Assembly: GCA_040387735.1 (NCBI GenBank) | Contig: JAZKDE010000067.1 | Coordinates: 62,001 to 126,000, forward strand | DNA length: 64,000 bases | Reading direction: 5' to 3' | Source of the DNA: Arcicella sp040387735 | GTDB lineage: Bacteria > Bacteroidota > Bacteroidia > Cytophagales > Spirosomataceae | Part shown: one piece after another, positions 17,364 to 26,486 of the stretch | How positions within the stretch are numbered: position 1 is the stretch's first letter | How the letters are laid out: every line of letters starts with the position of its first letter | Notes under the pieces: generated by a model | What the model was told of the DNA's origin: nothing | Database searches by the model: none | Seen by the model: the letters and a program-made list of their open reading frames with translations, nothing else | Made by a program: the position numbers and the translations under genes

Positions 17364-18653
17364 TTACTTTTCAACAATTATTTTTTGAGTAGCCGTCTCA
17401 TCACCTACAACTACTCTTACAATGTATTCACCCGAACGAAGTTTATCCGATTTAATGGCAAAAAAACTGCTCATTTGCGACTCATACGTTTCTTCATACA
17501 TCAACATTCCTTTAAAGTCCCAGACAGAAATCTTGAAATCTTTTTGTCCTTTAAATTGGGCTCGAATAAAGGAGCTATTTTTTGAAGGATTCGGTTCAAC
17601 ACTGATCATTAACTTTTCTGTTTCAGGCAAAGGGTCAATACTATTAATAAGTTTTTTCCGCTTAAAACTCAAATCTAAAGCAGCCCTCGTTCGAGTCTTT
17701 TGGTCATTTGTGAATATATTCATACATCGGTCGGGAGAATAATCCATGTAGTTCTCTATCATGTTAACCCTTTGTATTCCGGAACAAACTGAAGAGATTT
17801 TATTACAGTTTGTACTCAAATTTAGTGATTCAATTTGTGGTGTATCATCACAAAAATCATTTCCACATGGCGTATCATTTTCGGTAGGGTGAAGTAATCC
17901 TAACCAATGACCTACTTCATGAGTTGTAGTTCTTCCTAAATTGTACGTTTGATTTGTGACAGCACAACAAGTTCCGAAAAAGTGAAAATCTATTATAACT
18001 CCATCAAATATCTCTTGACTTAATAAATCAGTTGGTTTTGTGTCGAGTCCATCTAATTTACTGTCATAAGGAAAAGCTGAGTAGCCAATTGTAGCTCCAT
18101 TTGTTCTAACAACCCAAATATTTAAGTATTTTTCAGAATCCCAATTTATAATCTTTGCAATATTTTGGTTACCATTGATTATATCAAAATTTTGAACATT
18201 CACATAAGTCCTTGTAATACCATTAGTTGCGTTCCCCAATGTATCCTTGTAAGCCAAAAAAAACTCAATTTCCATATCAGCTCCAACCGCATTTGTATTA
18301 TAACCATTCGTGCCAGATTTCTTGCGATAATCCTCATTCAGAACCTTTATTTGGGAGATAATTTGTTCATCGGAGATATTTGAATTATTATCTCCGCCAA
18401 TGACATTCGCCGCATTATTATGGATGACGTGAACCACCACGGGAATTTTATAAACTTTAGCCTCCACCCGAAAATTTGCTCCGTTAATATTTTTTTGTTG
18501 TTCTCTAATCTGGTATTCGAACTCAGCTTTTTGCCTTATCCAATTTGGATTTTGCCGTTGTTTGTTTTTATCGCCAAGCGAAAACCCACAACGTTCTTGA
18601 GCGTAACAGCAAGTTGAAAACAAGACTAAAAGAAGACTAAAATAGTTTTTCAT
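17364..18653 (-). CDS. Secreted M43 (pappalysin-like) zinc metalloprotease with a T9SS sorting domain
   Basis: 429 residues from ATG 18653; an earlier ATG at 18674 adds seven residues that do not improve the signal peptide (MKNYFSLLLVLFSTCCYAQ). The active site HEVGHWLGLLH matches HExxHxxGxxH, followed by the Cys-rich segment TPCGNDFCDDTP and the Met-turn region ENYMDYS typical of pappalysins. The last ~75 residues (EPNPSKNSSFIRAQF to TATQKIIVEK) are a type IX secretion C-terminal domain, so the protein should be exported across the outer membrane. Substrate unknown. Confidence 0.93.
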   Translation of the reverse strand: MKNYFSLLLVLFSTCCYAQERCGFSLGDKNKQRQNPNWIRQKAEFEYQIREQQKNINGANFRVEAKVYKIPVVVHVIHNNAANVIGGDNNSNISDEQIISQIKVLNEDYRKKSGTNGYNTNAVGADMEIEFFLAYKDTLGNATNGITRTYVNVQNFDIINGNQNIAKIINWDSEKYLNIWVVRTNGATIGYSAFPYDSKLDGLDTKPTDLLSQEIFDGVIIDFHFFGTCCAVTNQTYNLGRTTTHEVGHWLGLLHPTENDTPCGNDFCDDTPQIESLNLSTNCNKISSVCSGIQRVNMIENYMDYSPDRCMNIFTNDQKTRTRAALDLSFKRKKLINSIDPLPETEKLMISVEPNPSKNSSFIRAQFKGQKDFKISVWDFKGMLMYEETYESQMSSFFAIKSDKLRSGEYIVRVVVGDETATQKIIVEK

Positions 18654-18710
18654 AAAATATATGTCGCCAAACAAATTAAATTTAAATTAGCCAAGAGGTT
18701 AAATGGTTCT

Positions 18711-18739
18711 AAAAAGGACAGGTTAATACCTGTCCTTTC
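18711..18739 (-). terminator. Terminator after phoH
   Basis: AAAGGACAGGT and ACCTGTCCTTT form an 11-bp stem with a TAAT-type loop, followed on the minus strand by a T-rich tail, 45 bp beyond the phoH stop. Confidence 0.8.
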
Positions 18740-18783
18740 AATAAAATTCCAATACAATATTGTACTCCAAAATGCCGTTCAAA

Positions 18784-19755
18784 TTATTCAACAACCTTCG
18801 CAGCCTCGGATTTTTCGTAAGCCATAATAATATCCCGAACTAAACGGTGACGGACTACATCTTTTCCATCTAATTCCACGAAGGCTATTCCTTTAATCCC
18901 TTGCAAAATTCTATTCGCCTCCGCCAAACCAGATTTCACTTTCGTTGGTAAGTCAATTTGCGTTTTATCGCCCGTTATAATTACTTTAGATTGGATACCC
19001 ATCCGAGTCAAGAACATCTTCATTTGCATTGGAGTCGTATTTTGAGCTTCATCCAACAAAATAAAAGCGTTATTCAAGGTTCTACCCCTCATGTATGCCA
19101 AAGGAGCAATCTCAATTACCCTATTTTCAATAAAATATTTCAACTTTTCGGGCTGAATCATATCGTCCAAAGCATCATAAATTGGGCGTAAATACGGGTC
19201 AATTTTTTCCTTTAAATCACCTGGTAAAAAACCCAAATTTTCCCCCGCTTCCACCGCAGGGCGAGTAATGATAATCTTCTTTACTTCCTTATTTTTCAAG
19301 GCTTTTACCGCAATTGCAACCGCCGTATAAGTTTTCCCCGTTCCCGCTGGTCCAATCGCAAACACAATATCATTAACGGCAGCCGCTTCCACCATTTTTT
19401 GCTGATTGGGTGTTTTCACCTTAATAACAACACCCTTTGTGCCGTACAGTAAAACATCATCCTCTTCTTTCAGATGAACGGCAGGTTCTTCTTCTGGATT
19501 TTTTTCAAGCGTTAAATAAGAGCGAACTTGTTCTTTGGTAATTTTCCCGTATTTCTGATAATGTTGAACGAGAGAATCAAGAATTTCGTTAATTCTTACA
19601 ATTTCAGGGAGAGAACCTCTAATAGTTATTTCATTCCCACGAGAAATGATTTTACTTTGTGGAAATGCAGCAGCAACTTCTTTGATATTGCTGTTTTCTA
19701 CGCCAAGAAAGCCAACTAACTCAACGTCTTCAAGGATTATTACTTTTTCAGTCAA
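18784..19755 (-). CDS. PhoH-family ATPase
   Basis: 323 residues. The Walker A motif GPAGTGKTYTA is near residue 137 and Walker B FILLDEAQNT near 233, both typical of PhoH (YbeZ-like) proteins; the N-terminal ~110 residues contain the KH-like segment seen in this family (IISRGNEITIRGSLPEI). PhoH proteins are ATP-dependent and linked to ribosomal RNA handling through neighbouring ybeY in other bacteria, which is not adjacent here. The start is a TTG: the frame has a stop four to five codons upstream and no ATG before the conserved region. Confidence 0.93.
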   Translation of the reverse strand: MTEKVIILEDVELVGFLGVENSNIKEVAAAFPQSKIISRGNEITIRGSLPEIVRINEILDSLVQHYQKYGKITKEQVRSYLTLEKNPEEEPAVHLKEEDDVLLYGTKGVVIKVKTPNQQKMVEAAAVNDIVFAIGPAGTGKTYTAVAIAVKALKNKEVKKIIITRPAVEAGENLGFLPGDLKEKIDPYLRPIYDALDDMIQPEKLKYFIENRVIEIAPLAYMRGRTLNNAFILLDEAQNTTPMQMKMFLTRMGIQSKVIITGDKTQIDLPTKVKSGLAEANRILQGIKGIAFVELDGKDVVRHRLVRDIIMAYEKSEAAKVVE

Positions 19756-19887
19756 ATTTTTATTTTTTTACGTGTCAAACATTTTTATAAATCTACTAAA
19801 AAAAGCTATCCAATCTTTTAGAAATACAAGATAAAAAATATCCGTATTGCTTTCCGTTTGATTTTCAGTCGTTTAAAAGGATTCGTA

Positions 19888-19895
19888 TATTTTTG
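19888..19895 (+). promoter_or_regulatory. Candidate -7 element for dnaB
   Basis: TATTTTTG matches TAnnTTTG and lies 70 bp before the chosen dnaB ATG. No -33 box at the expected distance. Confidence 0.3.
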
Positions 19896-19964
19896 CAATC
19901 GGAATTATGGGATTTATTTTGTAAAATTGTACAAAAAACTGCTTTATTTTTCAACAAATATTTA

Positions 19965-22559
19965 ATGGAACAATCAAACCAAAATAACGGTAGCTTCAAA
20001 AAAAATGGTACTTACGCTGGCGGAAGAATCTCTTCACAAAATCGCTGGTTGGATACTGGTTTGGGCAAAATCCCGCCTCAAGCAACCGATTTGGAAGAAG
20101 CTGTTTTGGGTGCTTTAATGTTAGAGCGTGACGCTTTAACGGACGTTATTGATATACTAAAAGTCGAATCATTTTATAAGGAAGCTCACCAGAGAATTTA
20201 CGGAGCAATTACGCAACTTTTTGCTAATTCTGAACCCGTTGACCTCTTAACTGTTAAAAACCAATTAGTTACGACTGGAGAATTGGAAATGGCGGGTGGA
20301 ATTCAGTACTTAGCTGAACTCACCCAAAGAGTAAATTCGGCGGCAAATATTGAGTTTCACGCTCGGATTGTTGTTGAACATTCATTGAAAAGACAGCTCA
20401 TCCATGTTTCAGCGGAAATCCAGAAAATGGCTTACGAAGACACCACCGATGTATTCATGCTTTTGGATAAAATTGAGCAAGAATTATTCAGGATATCGGA
20501 GGCAAATATTCGTAAAAACTACGCCGACATGGGGCAAATTATGCGTCAAGCTTTGGTAGAATTAGAGTTAAAGAAAGACCAAAAAGAAGGTTTAACTGGT
20601 GTGCCAACGGGATTTACCGCTTTGGATAGAGTAACGTCGGGCTTTCAAAAAACAGAATTAATTATTATTGCGGCTCGACCAGGGATGGGTAAATGCCTCG
20701 GAAAAGGAACGAAAGTATTAATGTTTGATGGGTCACTAAAAAAAGTAGAAGAGGTAGAATCGGGTGACTTATTAATGGGCGATGATTCAACTCCACGACA
20801 AGTGAAATCAATAGCCCGTGGACGTGAGAAAATGTACTGGATTCGTCAAAATAACGGACTGGATTACCGAGTGAACGAAAGCCATATATTATCCTTAAAA
20901 AGTAGTCGCAATGATGGCAAATACAACAAGGGTGATGTATTAAATATTACAGTAAAAGATTATTTAGAGGAATCGGATAAATCAAAAACCAATTTTAAAG
21001 GATACAAAGTTGCCGTTGATTTTCCAGAAAAAGAACTTTCATTAAACCCGTATTTTTTAGGTAGATGGTTAAGCGATGGACATTCATCAAGAATCACGAA
21101 TAGTGAAGCTGGAATTATAGATTATGCTGAAAACTTAAACCATACTATTTCAGCAAATAGACAGGCAGATAAAACTGCCACTTATACCGTTACCAAGGAG
21201 TTTAACCAAGAACAACGCAAACATAATTTATTAGAGAATAAGCACATACCAGCTTGTTTTTTAATTAACTCAGTAGCAAACCGTTTGCAATTATTAGCCG
21301 GTTTAATTGATGGCGATGGGCATTATTTGGTAGATTCAAATGGGTATGAAATTACACACAAGAATTTTGAACTAACGCAACAAATTAAATTCCTTTGCGA
21401 TTCGCTTGGTTTTAGAACGTCATTGTCAGCGAAAAAAGACTCAGTTTCTTTAGTAACATTTGAATCTGAAATGTATAGTCTCAGAATTTATGGTAATATT
21501 GATAAAATCCCCGTAAAAATTGAGCGTAAGAAAGCCCATGTGTGGAAAAGCTCCCTTGATTGGCGTTTGACTGACATAAAAGTAGAATACGATAAAGTTG
21601 ATGATTATTACGGTTTTGAAATTGATGGAAATCGTCTGTTTTTATTGGAAGATATGACGGTTACGCACAATACCGCTTTAATTCTCTCCGCTTGCCGGAA
21701 TGCCGCCGTTGACCACGGTCAGGCAGTTGCTTTTTTCTCACTCGAAATGTCCTCGGTTCAGTTGGTCAATCGTTTGATTTCAGCAGAAGCCGAATTAGAA
21801 TCCGAAAAATTAAGAAAGGGGAATCTACTACCGCATGAGTGGGCTCAGTTGCACGCCAAAATTGGTAAATTAACCAACGCTCCGATTTTTATTGACGATA
21901 CCCCTGCCCTTTCAATATTGGAATTAAGAGCCAAAGCTCGTCGTTTGAAAGCTCAACATGATGTTCAGATGATTGTGATTGACTACCTCCAATTAATGTC
22001 AGGAGATTCAGGAGGAAAAGGAACTGGTAATCGTGAGCAGGAAATTGCCAATATTTCAAGGTCACTAAAACAATTAGCCAAAGAATTAGATGTACCCGTA
22101 ATTGCACTTTCACAATTAAGTCGTGCCGTGGAAACACGTGGTGGAGATAAAAAACCTCAGCTATCCGATCTACGTGAATCGGGGTCAATTGAGCAAGATG
22201 CCGATATGGTAATGTTTATTTACCGTCCAGAATATTATGGAATTACGCAAGATGAAGCAGGAAATTCAGTAACGGGTATGGGAGAATTAATTATTGCGAA
22301 AAACCGTGCTGGTTCATTAGATACCGTTCAGTTGCGATTTATTGGTAAATACACGAAATACTGCGATTTGGATGTGGGCGATTATGGCGGTGGATACAGT
22401 GGTGATTCATTACAATCATTTACTCAAGTTGAAAACCCAGTGTCAGATTTTGAAAATGGTGGAGCAAAAACGATGGGAAGTAAAATAAACAATTTACCTA
22501 ATCCTCCCCAACAACATCCATTTGGTAGTTCTTCTCCAAATCAAGATGTACCATTTTAA
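19965..22559 (+). CDS. dnaB: DnaB replicative helicase precursor with an intein in Walker A
   Basis: 864 residues from ATG 19965 (MEQSNQN); an in-frame extension to 19893 is not conserved. DnaB unwinds DNA at the replication fork as a hexamer. The N-terminal domain starts at PPQATDLEEAVLGALML, and the RecA-like domain has ARPGMGK interrupted by 326 intein residues before TALILSA; splicing restores ARPGMGKTAL and gives 538 residues. Later motifs are intact: VIDYLQLM, ALSQLSRAVE, DLRESGSIEQDADMVMF. The tail NQDVPF resembles the acidic tip of SSB. Without splicing the ATPase site is broken, so splicing should be needed for replication. Confidence 0.95.
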   Translation: MEQSNQNNGSFKKNGTYAGGRISSQNRWLDTGLGKIPPQATDLEEAVLGALMLERDALTDVIDILKVESFYKEAHQRIYGAITQLFANSEPVDLLTVKNQLVTTGELEMAGGIQYLAELTQRVNSAANIEFHARIVVEHSLKRQLIHVSAEIQKMAYEDTTDVFMLLDKIEQELFRISEANIRKNYADMGQIMRQALVELELKKDQKEGLTGVPTGFTALDRVTSGFQKTELIIIAARPGMGKCLGKGTKVLMFDGSLKKVEEVESGDLLMGDDSTPRQVKSIARGREKMYWIRQNNGLDYRVNESHILSLKSSRNDGKYNKGDVLNITVKDYLEESDKSKTNFKGYKVAVDFPEKELSLNPYFLGRWLSDGHSSRITNSEAGIIDYAENLNHTISANRQADKTATYTVTKEFNQEQRKHNLLENKHIPACFLINSVANRLQLLAGLIDGDGHYLVDSNGYEITHKNFELTQQIKFLCDSLGFRTSLSAKKDSVSLVTFESEMYSLRIYGNIDKIPVKIERKKAHVWKSSLDWRLTDIKVEYDKVDDYYGFEIDGNRLFLLEDMTVTHNTALILSACRNAAVDHGQAVAFFSLEMSSVQLVNRLISAEAELESEKLRKGNLLPHEWAQLHAKIGKLTNAPIFIDDTPALSILELRAKARRLKAQHDVQMIVIDYLQLMSGDSGGKGTGNREQEIANISRSLKQLAKELDVPVIALSQLSRAVETRGGDKKPQLSDLRESGSIEQDADMVMFIYRPEYYGITQDEAGNSVTGMGELIIAKNRAGSLDTVQLRFIGKYTKYCDLDVGDYGGGYSGDSLQSFTQVENPVSDFENGGAKTMGSKINNLPNPPQQHPFGSSSPNQDVPF
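20694..21671 (+). mobile_element. LAGLIDADG homing-endonuclease intein inside dnaB
   Basis: In frame, 326 residues (244-569 of the precursor). It starts with Cys (CLGKGTKVLMFDG, block A), has a block B-like NESHIL, and ends with VTHN before Thr (block G, His-Asn plus +1 Thr), so all splice-junction residues are present. Two dodecapeptide motifs are visible: FLGRWLSDGH near 364-373 and LAGLIDGDG at 444-452 with the catalytic Asp residues, so an active endonuclease is possible. The insertion splits GMGK|T of the P-loop, one of the known DnaB intein sites. Confidence 0.95.
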
Positions 22560-22591
22560 TGAAATTTCAATTCTTAAATTACGCACAATAA

Positions 22592-22628
22592 CAAAAGAGG
22601 TTGAAATCGTTGATTTCAACCTCTTTTG
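22592..22628. terminator. Bidirectional terminator between dnaB and tonB
   Basis: AAAAGAGGTTGAAATC pairs with GATTTCAACCTCTTTT, with a T-tract on both strands, between the convergent stops. Confidence 0.85.
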
Positions 22629-22646
22629 TTTTAAAACTATATATTT

Positions 22647-23621
22647 TTATCTTGGATTTAATCTAAAACTCACTGTTCCCGTTGAAATATCGGGTTTGTC
22701 ACCGTTTGAAGTTGGTCTAAATTTAGTTTTTAAAACGGCTCTTTTATATTGTTGAGCTACCGCTGGACTAACTGTACTTTCTATTAAAGTGGCATCCACA
22801 ACATCACCATCCGAATCTACTTTTATTCTAAATTTTATAACGCCAGTTTCGTCAGAATCATCATTAACCACAGGTTTGTTATTCCACGTCCAGCCCGTTA
22901 TACTTAATGAACTTCCAATACCTGGTCCTCCTGGCCCAGGTGTATTAGTTTCACCAACTGGTTTCTTTTCATACGTGCCACCTTTTACAACATTTCCGTT
23001 GGGCTGACCTTGATTGCCTACTCCACTGGTTGACGGACCATCATTTCCTCCTCCTTGACTTGAATTTGAACCAGATGTTCCATTAGAATTGGTTTTACAT
23101 TTTTTAATTGGGAACAAACCATCATTATTTACTTTTGGCTGTTCGACCGGTTTTGAATTTACTTTAGGGGGAGCTTCTACCGGTTTCGGGCTTGGCTTTG
23201 GTGTTACTTTAGCGGGTGGAGTCTCCTTAACAACTACGGGACTCGTCACCTTACTTGTAATAACAGGCGTTTCTTTAACAGGTTTTGGTTTTGCGGGTTT
23301 TACTTTAACCACTTCTGGAGTGATTATAGGTTTATTCACAACCTTTTTTTCAATTACAGTCTCAGCCGGTTTGGAATCAATTTCATTTTTCAGCGGGCTT
23401 GCATGATTCTTTGTAAATACCTTACCACTTCCTTTTTTATCCGTTCCAAAATTGACGATAAAACCTCCTCCACCAGCAACTTCTTCTTTTTTATTTTCTG
23501 AAGCTGTCCAAATGGTAACGTACCAAAACAAGAAAAGCATGATTGCATTAAAGGCAAACGAGGTAAAAAAGGCTATTTGTCTATTTTTGCTTTCTTCGGC
23601 TTCGGTCTGGTATGGGGTCAT
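22647..23621 (-). CDS. TonB-family energy transducer
   Basis: 324 residues. One membrane helix near residues 17-38 (IAFFTSFAFNAIMLFLFWYV), then GGGGFIVNFGTDKKG, a Pro/Lys/Val-rich periplasmic spacer (about 75-160), a Gly/Asn/Ser-rich stretch and a C-terminal TonB-type domain (GVIKFRIKVDSDGDVVDATL to SFRLNPR). TonB proteins pass energy from ExbB/ExbD to outer-membrane receptors; no exbBD genes are in this stretch. It is the last gene of the four-gene envelope operon (44 bp after the SPOR gene). Confidence 0.88.
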   Translation of the reverse strand: MTPYQTEAEESKNRQIAFFTSFAFNAIMLFLFWYVTIWTASENKKEEVAGGGGFIVNFGTDKKGSGKVFTKNHASPLKNEIDSKPAETVIEKKVVNKPIITPEVVKVKPAKPKPVKETPVITSKVTSPVVVKETPPAKVTPKPSPKPVEAPPKVNSKPVEQPKVNNDGLFPIKKCKTNSNGTSGSNSSQGGGNDGPSTSGVGNQGQPNGNVVKGGTYEKKPVGETNTPGPGGPGIGSSLSITGWTWNNKPVVNDDSDETGVIKFRIKVDSDGDVVDATLIESTVSPAVAQQYKRAVLKTKFRPTSNGDKPDISTGTVSFRLNPR

Positions 23622-23665
23622 ACAAATTATATTTTTACGATTATCTATTTTGAACTAAAACTTTG

Positions 23666-24730
23666 TTATTTCTTAAAAACCCAAGTTTTCTGATTGACCG
23701 CCTGAGCAACTTTAGGGGCTTGAGAATCAGCATCTGCTTCATTAATAAAACCACCCGCTGAAACTTTAATCAGTTTTTCATTCCGTTTTGGAAAAATCAA
23801 AGTTGCTTCTTCAAAACCTTTAGATTTTAATACATTCAATAGCTTTTGAGCATTTTTCTTACTTCCAAAACTTCCTGTGATAACAAAAAAACGATTTTCC
23901 GATTCAATTATTGTCTTTTTTGTTTCTACAAGTGGGGCAGATTTTTCTTCTACTAATGGCTTTACTTCCGTTTCTTCTTTAACAATTGGAACAGTCGGTT
24001 CAACACTTTTAATAACTGGTTTTACAATTGGTTGAGCTATTACAATGGATTGCGACTGAAATGGATTTAAAGAACTTAAGTTTGCGGTAGGTTTGTCGTA
24101 AAGATAAATGGCTGAGGCAAATAAAGCCGTTCCAATTATTCCATAAACAAAAGGTAATACTCGGCTAAATCTTCTTCTACCGTAAACTTGAGGGGCTTCA
24201 TCTTCCAAAACTTCCGCCATTGGTTCTCTATCGTGCGTAGCAAAAACTTGTTTGATAGTCGAGTTTGAAACGTTTGGCGTATGAACCACCAACAATTCTT
24301 TTTGAAGAGAGTCTGTTTTTTTGAAGAATACATTTTCCATTCCAAAACTTTCACTGAAAAAGTTATTCGTCAGCTTAGGTTGAAATTGAATTTTACTTTC
24401 CTCGTTCTGACTAAAAGTCCCCAAACCTTCAATTTGATAGACATTATCATAACTGATAAATCTTTTAGTTTCTTCAACAAAAGCCTTAATTTTTATATTC
24501 GCTTGTTCACGAGAAATATTTTCTTCTTTAGAAATATAATTGCAAAGTAAACCATCATCATTTTTCAAAAGTGCATTAAAAGCCAGCCATTTTTGCGGAG
24601 GGGCAATAGAACGGTTACTTGAATCAATTTTTGCACAATCAAAGTTTGTCACAAATCCCCCAAAGTCAGGGATTACTACGCAGTCTTGCTCAAAAAGCAA
24701 TTCTTTGATATGGTTTTGTACAGTTGTCAT
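23666..24730 (-). CDS. HU-CCDC81 and SPOR domain membrane protein
   Basis: 354 residues. The first ~130 residues (IKELLFEQDCVVIPDFGGF, WLAFNALLKNDDGLLCNYI, EGLGTF) match the HU-like CCDC81 N-terminal domains of Bacteroidota. A single helix near 193-210 (RVLPFVYGIIGTALFASAIYLY) anchors it in the inner membrane. After a Val/Pro/Glu-rich spacer, the last ~75 residues are a SPOR domain (FFVITGSFGSKKNAQKLL to TWVFKK), which binds denuded septal peptidoglycan. Topology suggests cytoplasmic HU-like and periplasmic SPOR parts, tying DNA or chromosome to the cell wall; this is inference. Confidence 0.9.
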   Translation of the reverse strand: MTTVQNHIKELLFEQDCVVIPDFGGFVTNFDCAKIDSSNRSIAPPQKWLAFNALLKNDDGLLCNYISKEENISREQANIKIKAFVEETKRFISYDNVYQIEGLGTFSQNEESKIQFQPKLTNNFFSESFGMENVFFKKTDSLQKELLVVHTPNVSNSTIKQVFATHDREPMAEVLEDEAPQVYGRRRFSRVLPFVYGIIGTALFASAIYLYDKPTANLSSLNPFQSQSIVIAQPIVKPVIKSVEPTVPIVKEETEVKPLVEEKSAPLVETKKTIIESENRFFVITGSFGSKKNAQKLLNVLKSKGFEEATLIFPKRNEKLIKVSAGGFINEADADSQAPKVAQAVNQKTWVFKK

Positions 24731-24771
24731 AATTTTAAAATTTTAATAAATAACCCTTATTTATCACGAAT

Positions 24772-26451
24772 TTAAAAAGAATATGACAAACCACCAAGAA
24801 AATTAACGCCCTGCGTTGGATAATAGAGGTAACGTTGATAGTTTTTATTAAACACATTATTGGCCGAGATAAATACATCAAAATGTTCCGAAATCAAATA
24901 GGTGAATTTGAAATTGAGGTCGATAATTGGGTCTAACTTAATTTCTTTATCTGTAAGAAAATTATTCCCTTTCAACCCAGTAAGGAAATATAAATCTGAG
25001 CTTACCAATAATTTTTGCTTAATCGTGAAAGTATTATTCCAAGTAGCAGTGAAGCTTGGACGATGCCACGCATTTTTCAGATTTCCCAAACCACTAAAAA
25101 TATTCACATCAAATTTCAAATTTGAACGAAATAATTCTGGAATTTGGTAACTGGCTTGAGCCACCAAGTTGGTAACTTTTACCGTAGTTGTATCATTAGA
25201 ATATAAAGCTTCAAATCTCGTACTATCCGTTCTTGAGTTATTGAAAACGTAAAAATCCTTATAATTGGCGTAACTCAATTTAGCTTCAACATCCAATCCA
25301 TTTTGCAATGATGCTTTACCTCCCACGTAAAAATCAGCCGTTTTTCTGGTATTTCGTAATTCAATAAAACGGTTCAACCACTGATTTTCCAGTAAAAATG
25401 ACGTTAAATTATTCGCATAAACATCCCCTTCATAACCTGCAAAAATCTTAACCCCTTCAATTGGCTGAATATCCAATTTGATGATTGGATAAATATAATT
25501 ATTATTTAAGGTATTTTTCTCACGGTCATTAATAACATTAAGTCCTGCTGTAATAGTAAATTTATCCGTTTTGTACTGAAAAGTTGGTTTCAATTTATAC
25601 AAATTTCTGTACAATGTTAATGAATCTTGTCTTTGAGCCAAAACCAATGTTCCATCCAAAATAGCCGATAATTGTTCTGTAACTGGAAAAACGGCATTTA
25701 CTGTCCCTTTCCAAACTAATTCGTTGGCTTTTAAATGAGAGAAAAGGTAAGATAGATTTGATTTGAACTGGTAATCAACTTTCGAATCTTTATCGGCATT
25801 GCTGATTACACCATTGAAGTTGAATTTATTCCAAGAATTATAAATCAAAGATTCCGAAAAATCGTAATTCTTTGGCGTAAATCCGTAAAAATCAAAACCA
25901 CGACGCTCCCAACCCAATGCTCCTTCTAATTTAACGGCATCAAATGATGTACGGCTGTGAAGCCTAACGATATTTTGCGAAGACCCCGAATAATTTGCTC
26001 CAACTGGACCAAGACGAAAGTTATTGTGTTTGATGTAAATCCCGTGGTAATTGTCCTCCCCCATCGGAATTCCCGCATGAGCTTCGAAAAAAGTATGTCC
26101 GTAATTACCAATTCCCGCCCGAATAATATTGCTATGTTTAGCAGCTTTTCCATCAGCTTTTGAGCTTCCATCATCAGGCATATTTACCGACGGACTAAAC
26201 TCAGGAGTTTGAACGGGCAGTTTTCTTTCCACAAATTCGTAACGAATCGGTTTTCGTGCATTATCATCCGCCGCCGTTGGAATTTTTTCAAAAATTCGGT
26301 TTGCTTGCGGCAAAACTACTTTTGAGTCTTTATAGATTTCAATTTCATCGGTTTTAACTTCTCCTTGCGGTTTTTGGGCAAAACTTTCTGTGAGTGTGAA
26401 TAATACACCGAAGAACGAAAGAGCAAATATTTTATATGAATGATTTAGCAT
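24772..26451 (-). CDS. Plugless TonB-receptor-like outer-membrane beta-barrel
   Basis: 559 residues. Signal peptide about 1-25 (ending ESFAQK). There is no TonB box or plug domain; after a ~95-residue linker (KSVVLPQANRIFEKIP-type) the protein is an uninterrupted barrel starting at IRAGIGNYGHTFFEAHAG and ending with the terminal signature NNVFNKNYQRYLYYPTQG and final aromatic strand (GGLSYSF). Its position between a huge TPR protein and the SPOR protein makes it part of the envelope operon. Substrate and role unknown. Confidence 0.85.
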   Translation of the reverse strand: MLNHSYKIFALSFFGVLFTLTESFAQKPQGEVKTDEIEIYKDSKVVLPQANRIFEKIPTAADDNARKPIRYEFVERKLPVQTPEFSPSVNMPDDGSSKADGKAAKHSNIIRAGIGNYGHTFFEAHAGIPMGEDNYHGIYIKHNNFRLGPVGANYSGSSQNIVRLHSRTSFDAVKLEGALGWERRGFDFYGFTPKNYDFSESLIYNSWNKFNFNGVISNADKDSKVDYQFKSNLSYLFSHLKANELVWKGTVNAVFPVTEQLSAILDGTLVLAQRQDSLTLYRNLYKLKPTFQYKTDKFTITAGLNVINDREKNTLNNNYIYPIIKLDIQPIEGVKIFAGYEGDVYANNLTSFLLENQWLNRFIELRNTRKTADFYVGGKASLQNGLDVEAKLSYANYKDFYVFNNSRTDSTRFEALYSNDTTTVKVTNLVAQASYQIPELFRSNLKFDVNIFSGLGNLKNAWHRPSFTATWNNTFTIKQKLLVSSDLYFLTGLKGNNFLTDKEIKLDPIIDLNFKFTYLISEHFDVFISANNVFNKNYQRYLYYPTQGVNFLGGLSYSF

Positions 26452-26486
26452 AATTAATTTTATCTTTTCTATTGGTAAGGATTTTA

